Below, in pieces: positions 57,190 through 64,000 of a stretch of DNA of 64,000 nt (position 1 is its first letter; each line of letters starts with the position of its first letter). The notes beneath the pieces are model-generated. The model saw only the letters and a list, made by a program, of their open reading frames with translations. It did not search any database and was not told the origin of the DNA. The position numbers were made by a program, and so were the translations under genes. Source of the stretch: Alkalimarinus alittae (lineage in GTDB: Bacteria; Pseudomonadota; Gammaproteobacteria; Pseudomonadales; Oleiphilaceae); assembly GCF_026016465.1 (NCBI RefSeq), contig NZ_CP100390.1:4157078-4221077 (forward strand), in the 5' to 3' direction.

Positions 57190-58218
57190 CTATGGGTTAC
57201 GAACTTCATCCATAAGCGATAATGGACGTAATGCTTTAAGCACTAAGCCATAGCTCATTTTTTCAAACGTACGGAATACCATGAGTACCCCCGCACGATC
57301 TGCAGGCAGTTCAATTTTTTCTTTAGTGTAAGGGTCTTGTACAATGCCGCCTTTTTTGTAAACAGCCAATACATTACCTTCTTTAATGCCGTCACGCTCA
57401 CCCTTGTTGATCACAACAACCGCATACTGGCCAATCTGGCTAACACCATTCACTACATCTATCATGTAGCCATTAACGTCAACATCTGGCTCACTAGGGT
57501 GAAACATCGAATTGATGGTTCGGTCATCAGTAGGCAGCAGTCTGTCACCTTGCAGTATCTCTGAGTTCGAACGCTGAACGTTAAGCGTTACCACTTCACC
57601 GTTAATCGCTTTAACTTTCGCTTTCGCTATCGACTTTGCTTCCAGCCCTAAAAACTCATTAGTCTCTGGGTCTACATAGGTTTTGTTACTGCGAAAAATA
57701 CCCATCGACTTATAGTCGCCTACATCGCCTCGTGCAAATAGGTCATCGCCGGCACCCGTTAAGATGTGCTCACCTTTGCCGATTAAAACATATGGCGCTG
57801 CATTCAGTTCAGCCCGATCTACAATACGCGACTCATTTAAGAACTGGCTAATAGCATCAAGTGGAATAGCAGGAATAGCCGTTGTTAGGGGCGTCGCTCT
57901 CGCTTGAGGGCTCAATTTGATGACGCCACCGTTTGGGTTGCGCTTAATGGTGGTCACTTTTGGCAAGCCTTTGACGTAGACAAGCCCCAGTATATCCCCC
58001 GGATAAATTAAGTGCGGGTTCTCAACTTGAGGGTTTGCATGCCAAATCTCAGGCCATAACCAAGGGCTATCAAGAAACCGTGAGGAAATATCCCACAAGG
58101 TATCACCCTTAACGACAGTGTATTTATCCGGATGTCCGGTTTTAAGCTCTGGCTGCGCCATGGCTACCTGCATGCCCAACAACAGCATTGCCGATAGGCC
58201 TAACAACAGTTTTCTCAT
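57190..58218 (-). CDS. LysM-domain exported protein
   Basis: A 342-residue protein with a signal peptide (about 1-21, ending AMA) and one LysM domain (about 32-80: YTVVKGDTLWDISSRFLDSPWLWPEIWHANPQ, then HLIYPGD), which binds peptidoglycan. The remaining 250 residues are beta-rich with no enzymatic motif. The family always sits upstream of dprA and opposite def in Pseudomonas-type genomes, as here. AAGGGA lies before the ATG. It may anchor or organise cell-wall enzymes; unproven. Confidence 0.92.
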   Translation of the reverse strand: MRKLLLGLSAMLLLGMQVAMAQPELKTGHPDKYTVVKGDTLWDISSRFLDSPWLWPEIWHANPQVENPHLIYPGDILGLVYVKGLPKVTTIKRNPNGGVIKLSPQARATPLTTAIPAIPLDAISQFLNESRIVDRAELNAAPYVLIGKGEHILTGAGDDLFARGDVGDYKSMGIFRSNKTYVDPETNEFLGLEAKSIAKAKVKAINGEVVTLNVQRSNSEILQGDRLLPTDDRTINSMFHPSEPDVDVNGYMIDVVNGVSQIGQYAVVVINKGERDGIKEGNVLAVYKKGGIVQDPYTKEKIELPADRAGVLMVFRTFEKMSYGLVLKALRPLSLMDEVRNP

Positions 58219-58613
58219 GATCGAGATCCCTTACTAAGCAAAAATATAATTGATAATCTGAGTATTAGCTAACAGTGCTAATTGCTGCTAGCCTCTCAGT
58301 CTGCGTAAAAGCACCAATGGCTCATCACACAGGCATTGGTTAATATTATTTTTCGAATAATAGTCATGTATCTTAATTATTAAAACTATAATTAAATAAG
58401 ATAATCCCCATAACTATATAAGATCCTGACGAAAACTATAGAAAATTATAACAATAACTATAGAAAACACTCACAATAACTATAGAAGATCATAGGATTA
58501 TTTGTACTATTCGCCTGTCTAATGGATAATAGTAGCAGGCATATCGTGACTTGTAACACTCTTTGGTTAAAAAGAATCGTTACAAATTGTTTAAGAGTAC
58601 GACATAACTATTT
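58219..58613. other. Divergent control region between the LysM gene and def
   Basis: A 395-bp AT-rich gap that must hold promoters for both the LysM-dprA side and def. Its main feature is the 22-bp repeat array at 58412-58499. No hairpin terminator, ORF or DnaA box (TTATCCACA) was seen in it. Confidence 0.7.
58412..58499. repeat. 22-bp direct repeat array, four copies
   Basis: Four head-to-tail units of exactly 22 bp begin at 58412, 58434, 58456 and 58478. All start AACTATA; three continue AACTATAGAA. A weaker related unit (AATTAAATAAGAT...) may precede at 58390. The first seven bases are invariant, while the second half of each unit diverges. A 22-bp period is close to two helical turns, placing each copy on the same face of DNA, as expected for a cooperative protein-binding array. 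Slippage-generated low-complexity sequence is the alternative. Confidence 0.85.
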
Positions 58614-59120
58614 ATGGCTAAACTAGAAATTCTTGAGTTCCCAGACCCAAGGTTGCGCAAAGTCGCAGCACCCGTTACCTGTGTTGACGATGAAATTCGC
58701 ACCATTATCGATAACATGTTCGAAACGATGTATGACGCTCCGGGCATAGGGCTAGCAGCCACGCAGGTCAATATTCACAAGCGAATTGTGGTGATAGACG
58801 TCTCTGAAGAGAAAGACCAACCTATGGTCTTCATCAATCCAGAAGTGACCGTTTTAGAAGGCGAACCTCACTCAATGCAAGAGGGCTGTTTGTCTGTTCC
58901 CGGTTTTTACGAGGATGTAACCCGAGTGGATCACGCGTTAGTCAAAGCACTTGACCGTGACGGTAATCCATTTGAGTTAGAGGTTAATGAACTGTTGGCC
59001 GTTTGTATTCAACATGAGCTGGACCACTTAGACGGTAAACTATTTGTAGATTACCTCAGCCCATTAAAGCGTAATCGAATTCGTAAAAAACTGGAAAAAC
59101 AGCACCGCATTGGTGCCTAA
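58614..59120 (+). CDS. def: Peptide deformylase
   Basis: A 168-residue metalloenzyme that removes the N-formyl group from new proteins. All three active-site motifs are intact: [16 protein letters not shown] and HELDHLDGK (metal ligands Cys and two His, catalytic Glu/Asp-type residue in the helix). First gene of the def-fmt-rsmB-trkA-trkH row, though a strong terminator separates it from fmt. The ribosome-binding site is poor. Confidence 0.97.
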   Translation: MAKLEILEFPDPRLRKVAAPVTCVDDEIRTIIDNMFETMYDAPGIGLAATQVNIHKRIVVIDVSEEKDQPMVFINPEVTVLEGEPHSMQEGCLSVPGFYEDVTRVDHALVKALDRDGNPFELEVNELLAVCIQHELDHLDGKLFVDYLSPLKRNRIRKKLEKQHRIGA

Positions 59121-59132
59121 CCAGAAACAAGC

Positions 59133-59172
59133 AAAAAGAGGTTAAATCCCACAAGGATCTAACCTCTTTTTT
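59133..59172 (+). terminator. Rho-independent terminator between def and fmt
   Basis: AAAAAGAGGTTA (59133-59144) pairs with TAACCTCTTTTT (59160-59171), a 12-bp stem with a further ATCC/GGAT pairing in the loop, and it ends in a T run. It lies 12 bases after the def stop, so def can be a separate transcript and fmt may depend on read-through or on its own promoter. Confidence 0.85.
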
Positions 59173-59236
59173 ATTTTCTAGAACGTTTTATTATTTGACT
59201 GCGGTTAGCCGCAACTCAAAAGGAGCAAACCCGCCA

Positions 59237-60229
59237 GTGGCTGATGTTTCCCCTATCCGTGCAGACATTTCATCTCTTCGTATCATCTTCGCAGGTACTC
59301 CCGATTTTGCTGCTTCCGCACTCGAAGCGCTGATAGGTAAAGGCTATAACATTGTTGCCGCCTACACCCAGCCAGATCGACCCGCTGGGCGTGGCAAAAA
59401 AATGCATAAAAGTCCTGTTAAAGAATTAGCAGAGCAACATAACATCCCCGTTTATCAGCCTCTTAATTTTAAAGAGACCGCCGACCAGCAAGCATTGTCA
59501 TCACTAAATGCAGACCTGATGATTGTTGCCGCCTACGGCATTATTTTACCCAAAATTGTGCTTGAGACCCCTACACGCGGCTGTCTCAACATTCATGCCT
59601 CATTATTACCCCGCTGGAGAGGCGCTGCGCCGATTCAACGTGCCATTCAAGCCGGCGATACCGAAACAGGCATTACCATCATGCAGATGGATGAAGGCCT
59701 CGATACCGGCAACATGCTATGGGTAAAGAAAACCCCGATTACGCAAGATGATAACGGCGGTAGCTTGCATGACCGTTTGGCACAACTAGGTGCTGAAGCC
59801 ATGCTCGAAGCACTTGAAAGACTTGATAGCGACGAACTCAAGAACGAGCAACAAGATGATCAGCAAGCCTGTTATGCTCATAAGCTTTCTAAGGCCGATG
59901 CTCAAATTGACTGGTCTCAGACGGCAGAGTCTATACAGTTAACGATTCGAGCCTTTAATCCTTGGCCAGTAGCCTATACTGTTGAGGCAGGTGAACGTAT
60001 CCGCTTATTTGAAGCCGATACTGTTGAAAATAACACCGACAAATCACCCGGTACAGTGATCAATAAATCCCGCGATGGAGTTGTTGTTGCCTGCGGACAG
60101 GGTGCTATAAACATTAAAAAACTACAATTGCCTGGTGCCAAAGCGATGTCTGTAAGTGACTTCGTCAACGGTGGTAAAGCCATGCTTGAAACCGATACCT
60201 TATTCACAAGCGCTGGGGCTAACTCTTAA
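59237..60229 (+). CDS. fmt: Methionyl-tRNA formyltransferase
   Basis: A 330-residue enzyme that formylates initiator Met-tRNA using 10-formyl-THF. SLRIIFAGTPDFAASALEAL starts the fold, TQPDRPAGRGKK, AYGIILPK, NIHASLLPRWRGAAPIQRAI and the catalytic Asp in MDEGLDTG follow; the C-terminal OB-like domain has RAFNPWPVAY. The GTG at 59237 is chosen with AGGAG 11 bases upstream; a TTG at 59195 would lie in the terminator tail region and is less likely. One base separates its stop from rsmB. Confidence 0.95.
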   Translation: MADVSPIRADISSLRIIFAGTPDFAASALEALIGKGYNIVAAYTQPDRPAGRGKKMHKSPVKELAEQHNIPVYQPLNFKETADQQALSSLNADLMIVAAYGIILPKIVLETPTRGCLNIHASLLPRWRGAAPIQRAIQAGDTETGITIMQMDEGLDTGNMLWVKKTPITQDDNGGSLHDRLAQLGAEAMLEALERLDSDELKNEQQDDQQACYAHKLSKADAQIDWSQTAESIQLTIRAFNPWPVAYTVEAGERIRLFEADTVENNTDKSPGTVINKSRDGVVVACGQGAINIKKLQLPGAKAMSVSDFVNGGKAMLETDTLFTSAGANS

Positions 60230-60230
60230 C

Positions 60231-61598
60231 ATGGCAAAGAAAACAGCTAAGAAACGATACTTGAAGCGAAAAGTTCCCATGGTTGAGACATTTAACCTGC
60301 GTGCTATTGCCGCTCAGGTGGTGCACCAAGTCAGCCATGAGAAAAAGTCATTGAGTAGTTTGTTACCCCCCGCGTTAGAAAAAGTAGCCGATACCGATAA
60401 AGCACTGCTACAAGAGCTTTGTTTTGGCACTTGTCGTTGGTATCACAAACTTGATGCCATCAAAAATAGCTTGATGGTTCAACCTTTAGGCCATCTCGAT
60501 ATCGTCGTTAACTCGGTTATTTTAGTGGGTATTTATCAGCTATTAGAAATGCGAATCCCCCCTCATGCCGCTATTTTTGAAACCGTTGAAGCGGCTGAAG
60601 CACTCGGTTTTTACCGATTAAAAGGCATGGTAAACGGAATTCTACGAAATGTTGAACGAGAAGAACACTGGCCAGAAGCATTAATCGAGACTGATACGGA
60701 TGAGTCTTTACTATATGAATACAGCCACCCACGCTGGCTGATTGATAAACTCTCAAATAACTGGCCTGAACGCTGGCAAGACATTTTAGCCGCTAACAAT
60801 CTACGCCCCCCCATGACCCTTCGGGTTAATACGCTTAAGATTTCTCGCGACGAATACCTTGAAAAGCTTTCACAAGCCGAAATAGAAGCCCACGCAACAA
60901 ACTTTGCACCGGCAGGTATCACGCTTGAGCACCCTGTTGATGTCAACATGTTGCCGCATTTCAGCGAAGGTTTTGTGAGTGTTCAAGATGAAGCAGCCCA
61001 ACTTTGCTGTGAGTTGCTAGATGCCCCTAAAGAAGCACGAATACTTGACACTTGCGCAGCCCCCGGTGGAAAAACCTGCGCAATACTTGAGCGGTTTCCT
61101 GACGCTGACGTGAGCGCGATTGATATTGACCCTGCCAGAGTAGAGCGTATTAACGAAAATCTTGAGCGAGCGGGGTTAACCGCTACTGTTATAACAGGTG
61201 ATGCAGCAGACCCCGAAAGCTGGTGGGATAAACAACTGTTTGATCGCATACTGTTAGATGCGCCCTGTAGTGCCACGGGCGTTATAAGGCGGCACCCAGA
61301 TATTAAACTGCTTCGCCAAGAGAACGATATTGTGCCGTTAGCCAATTTACAATTATCAATATTACAATCATCGTGGCAGATGCTAAAACCTGGCGGAAAG
61401 CTAGTCTATGCGACCTGTTCTGTTTTTTCACAAGAAAACAGCCGTATAATTGAGCGGTTTATTAGTAAGCAAGCTGACGCAACACTCATACCTATAGAGG
61501 TTGAGTGGGGAACGCCCACACCCTTTGGACAACAGTTATTTCCTCAAGCTGACGGCCATGATGGCTTTTTTTATGCTTGTTTGAAAAAGTCGGGTTAA
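60231..61598 (+). CDS. rsmB: 16S rRNA (cytosine-967-C5)-methyltransferase
   Basis: A 455-residue m5C methyltransferase acting on 16S rRNA C967. An N-terminal NusB-like RNA-binding domain (about 20-150) is followed by the SAM-dependent core: DTCAAPGGKTCAILE, AIDIDPARVERI, LDAPCSATGVIRRHPDI (motif IV Cys) and YATCSVFSQEN (catalytic Cys). A Lys/Arg-rich N-terminal extension (about 15 residues) is unusual; an internal start at 60279 would remove it. It begins one base after fmt. Confidence 0.95.
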   Translation: MAKKTAKKRYLKRKVPMVETFNLRAIAAQVVHQVSHEKKSLSSLLPPALEKVADTDKALLQELCFGTCRWYHKLDAIKNSLMVQPLGHLDIVVNSVILVGIYQLLEMRIPPHAAIFETVEAAEALGFYRLKGMVNGILRNVEREEHWPEALIETDTDESLLYEYSHPRWLIDKLSNNWPERWQDILAANNLRPPMTLRVNTLKISRDEYLEKLSQAEIEAHATNFAPAGITLEHPVDVNMLPHFSEGFVSVQDEAAQLCCELLDAPKEARILDTCAAPGGKTCAILERFPDADVSAIDIDPARVERINENLERAGLTATVITGDAADPESWWDKQLFDRILLDAPCSATGVIRRHPDIKLLRQENDIVPLANLQLSILQSSWQMLKPGGKLVYATCSVFSQENSRIIERFISKQADATLIPIEVEWGTPTPFGQQLFPQADGHDGFFYACLKKSG

Positions 61599-61604
61599 CC
61601 AGAT

Positions 61605-62978
61605 ATGAAGATTATTATTCTAGGTGCAGGCCAAGTAGGCGGTACTCTAGCAGAGAACCTAGCGAGTGAAGCCAACGATATCACCGTTGTAGACCATGAC
61701 GCAGAAAGACTTAGACAGCTTCAAGACCGGTTAGATATCAGAACGATTCAAGGCAAAGGCTCTTACCCCAATATTCTGAAGCAAGCGGGTGCAGAAGATG
61801 CTGATATGTTGGTTGCCGTTACCAATAGTGACGAAGTCAACATGGTGGCATGCCAAGTGGCACATACACTGTTTAAAACGCCCACCAAAATCAGTCGCGT
61901 ACGCGCAATACCTTACTTGCTTAAAAAAGACCTTTTTGGCTCAGATGCGTTCCCTATCGATGTCTTGATCAGCCCAGAACAAGTCGTCACCAACCATATC
62001 ACTCGACTCATTGAATACCCGGGCGCCCTTCAGGTCACCGACTTCTCGAAAGGGATGGTTCGACTGGTGGCGATCAGAGCGAGTAAAGGGGGTCCTTTAG
62101 TGGGGCATGAACTCGCTTACCTGCGCCAACACATGCCAAATATAGACACCCGTGTAGCGGCAATTTTCAGAAAAGATAGCGCTATTACCCCTGACGGGAA
62201 TACCGTGATTGAAGATGGCGACGAAGTCTTTTTTATCGCGGCAACTAATCATATCCGTGCAGTAATGAGTGAGCTGCAGCCATTAGAAAAACCTTATAAA
62301 CGTATCATTATTGCGGGTGGCGGCAACATAGGTCACCGGCTGGCTGAAAAGCTTGAGAGCAAACACCAAGTCAAGATTATCGAGCACAACAGCAAACGTT
62401 GCGTTGAACTATCTGAATCACTCAACAAAACCATTGTGCTACAAGGCAATGCAACCAATAAAGAGATGCTGCTTGAAGAAAACATCGAAGATACCGATGT
62501 TTTTTGTGCCGTCACCAACGACGATGACGCTAACATCATGGCCTCTATGCTGGCAAAGCGATTAGGCGCTCGAAAAGTCATGACCCTAATCAGTAATGTT
62601 GATTATGTTGATTTAATTCAAGGCCGAGAAATCGATATTGCCATATCACCCCAACAGACCACCATTGGCAGCCTTTTAACGCACGTTAGACGTGGCGATG
62701 TAGTGAATGTGCACTCTCTCAGGCGTGGTGCTGCAGAAGCCATAGAAGCAATTGCACACGGTGATCATCGATCCTCTAAGGTTGTTGGTAAACGCCTAGA
62801 CGAAATACCGCTACCTGAAGGCACCACTATCGGGGCGATTGTTCGGCATAACGAGGTACTCATTGCACACGATCATATTCGAGTGCAGCCAGACGATCAC
62901 GTTATCCTGTTTTTGGTCGATAAGAGTAAAGTCAGAGAAGTTGAGAAGCTATTCCAAGTGGGTCTCGCTTTCTTTTAA
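61605..62978 (+). CDS. trkA: Trk potassium uptake system, NAD-binding regulator TrkA
   Basis: A 457-residue peripheral protein that gates the TrkH K+ channel. Two tandem RCK units are seen: Rossmann loops [16 protein letters not shown] (about 3-18) and [17 protein letters not shown] (about 235-251), each followed by a small RCK-C domain. It follows rsmB by six bases and precedes trkH by 67. Confidence 0.97.
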   Translation: MKIIILGAGQVGGTLAENLASEANDITVVDHDAERLRQLQDRLDIRTIQGKGSYPNILKQAGAEDADMLVAVTNSDEVNMVACQVAHTLFKTPTKISRVRAIPYLLKKDLFGSDAFPIDVLISPEQVVTNHITRLIEYPGALQVTDFSKGMVRLVAIRASKGGPLVGHELAYLRQHMPNIDTRVAAIFRKDSAITPDGNTVIEDGDEVFFIAATNHIRAVMSELQPLEKPYKRIIIAGGGNIGHRLAEKLESKHQVKIIEHNSKRCVELSESLNKTIVLQGNATNKEMLLEENIEDTDVFCAVTNDDDANIMASMLAKRLGARKVMTLISNVDYVDLIQGREIDIAISPQQTTIGSLLTHVRRGDVVNVHSLRRGAAEAIEAIAHGDHRSSKVVGKRLDEIPLPEGTTIGAIVRHNEVLIAHDHIRVQPDDHVILFLVDKSKVREVEKLFQVGLAFF

Positions 62979-63045
62979 AACAATAAAGACATCACTACAT
63001 TTCTTAAATCAGTATTACAAGAGAGCAGGGAAACCACAGGCAACT

Positions 63046-64000
63046 ATGCATCTTTCAATTATTTGTCGTATTTTAGGTATATTGTTGATGCTTTTCAGTA
63101 TCACCATGCTGCCGCCTATTATTGTCTCTCTACTTTATGATGATGGACAACTGATGCCCTTTGCAAAGGCGTTTGGCCTTATTTTGTGCATTGGATTTCT
63201 GGTCTGGTTTCCGGTTAGAAATATAAAAGATGACCTTCGTGTGCGAGATGGCTTTGTTATCACCGTACTATTTTGGCTAGTCTTAAGCCTCAGTGGGTCA
63301 ATCCCACTCTATGTCAGCGACAACCCATCCATGTCCTTTGTGGATGCATACTTTGAATCACTTTCTGGTTTAAGCACTACCGGTGCCACGGTTATCACCG
63401 GCATCGATGACTTACCTCAATCAATTCTTTGGTACCGACAACAGCTACAATGGTTAGGGGGTATGGGTATCATCGTACTCGCCGTTGCCATATTGCCGAT
63501 GCTAGGCATTGGTGGCATGCAGCTCTACCGGGCAGAAACACCAGGGCCTGTAAAAGACAACAAGCTCACGCCCCGCATAACAGAAACCGCTAAAGCGCTC
63601 TGGTACATTTATCTCGGGCTCACGGTTACCTGCGCAACAGGGTATTGGCTAGCAGGGATGAGCGGCTTTGATGCCATCACACATAGTTTCTCAACCATTG
63701 CCATCGGTGGGTTTTCGACCCACGATGACAGCATCGGTTATTTTGACAGCACGGCGATTGAGCTCATCGCCGTGTTATTTATGTTTTTATCAGGCATCAA
63801 CTTTGCCCTTCACTTTTTCTCATGGCGAAGTAAATCCATCTTCATTTACTTAAGAGACCCTGAGTTTAAATTCTATGCCTTTATCATCGGCGGCGTCAGC
63901 ATTGTGAGTATTTCTGTATTAATCGCCACAGAAACCTACGAAGTCAGCGAAGCTATAACCAGTGGCTTATTCGAAGTAGTTTCAATCGCCACCACGACCG
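63046..64000 (+). CDS. trkH: Trk potassium transporter membrane subunit TrkH (3' end cut by window)
   Basis: The frame opens with ATG at 63046 and stays open for 318 codons to the end of the window. It encodes a polytopic protein beginning HLSIICRILGILLML, with the first pore loop selectivity stretch FESLSGLSTTGATVITGID and the second in ITHSFSTIAIGGFSTHDDS, both as in TrkH/KtrB K+ channels. YRQQLQWLGGMGIIVLAVAILP and GGMQLYRAETPGP are also family text. It forms the K+ uptake pore with TrkA, encoded just upstream. The rest of the gene is beyond the right edge. Confidence 0.95.
   Translation, partial: MHLSIICRILGILLMLFSITMLPPIIVSLLYDDGQLMPFAKAFGLILCIGFLVWFPVRNIKDDLRVRDGFVITVLFWLVLSLSGSIPLYVSDNPSMSFVDAYFESLSGLSTTGATVITGIDDLPQSILWYRQQLQWLGGMGIIVLAVAILPMLGIGGMQLYRAETPGPVKDNKLTPRITETAKALWYIYLGLTVTCATGYWLAGMSGFDAITHSFSTIAIGGFSTHDDSIGYFDSTAIELIAVLFMFLSGINFALHFFSWRSKSIFIYLRDPEFKFYAFIIGGVSIVSISVLIATETYEVSEAITSGLFEVVSIATTT

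Noticed and set aside
58219-58613. Chromosomal origin in the AT-rich repeat region upstream of def
   Set aside because: No DnaA boxes and no dnaA/dnaN neighbours; the repeats are better treated as an unknown binding array.

Overview
The window is about 64 kb of a bacterial chromosome with ordinary, moderate-GC, densely packed protein genes. The gene set points to a marine gammaproteobacterium of the Oceanospirillales/Marinobacter/Oleiphilus kind: caa3-type cytochrome oxidase, OMPLA phospholipase, PrlC, YheV, PomAB-type stator, IlvGM and many hybrid kinases. I cannot name the genus. From memory of Pseudomonas gene order, the blocks cox - prlC/yheV - yrdA - aroE/hemF/tsaC/dprA/lysM - def/fmt/rsmB/trkA/trkH are the set that lies close to the replication origin there, so this window is probably origin-proximal. 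No phage, IS element, CRISPR array, tRNA or rRNA gene was recognised.

Layout. 1-12.4 kb: a two-receiver hybrid kinase (cut by the left edge), a DEAD-box helicase, two small envelope proteins, an AlkK-like acyl-CoA ligase, a chemoreceptor followed directly by a cNMP-binding/rhodanese-like protein, trpS, and a coiled-coil membrane protein. 12.5-24.5 kb: pepD; the ilvG-ilvM acetolactate synthase pair behind a complete transcription-attenuation leader; a DUF924 protein; pldA; a large AsmA/DUF748 protein; a solute-binding protein; and a queC-queE-HD hydrolase operon. 24.7-37.1 kb: an accessory, signalling-rich stretch with several unrecognised proteins, a response regulator/membrane protein/7TMR hybrid kinase group, a lipoprotein, a serine beta-lactamase-like hydrolase and a LOV-like PAS/degenerate GGDEF protein. 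37.2-45.4 kb: the complete caa3 oxidase cluster on the minus strand (coxB-coxA-ctaG-coxC, SURF1, a thioredoxin-fold helper, ctaA, ctaB) with a DUF2909 gene facing it. 45.5-53.2 kb: a DinF-like MATE transporter, an unknown protein, yheV-prlC, yrdA, a REPIN-like repeat, a PA4642-family protein and pomAB. 53.3-64 kb: aroE, hemF, tsaC, dprA and a LysM protein on the minus strand, diverging from def, fmt, rsmB, trkA and trkH (cut by the right edge). A four-copy 22-bp direct repeat sits in the divergent gap between the LysM gene and def.

I found no clear, undescribed multi-gene system. The strongest non-obvious signals are: the ilvGM attenuator, whose terminator and antiterminator can both be read; the 22-bp repeat array upstream of def; the HD hydrolase in the queuosine-precursor operon together with hairpins upstream of queC; a LOV-like protein that has lost its photoactive cysteine and its GGDEF motif; an MCP paired with a cNMP-binding protein carrying a rhodanese domain without its catalytic cysteine; and an orphan minus-strand terminator that may end a small RNA.
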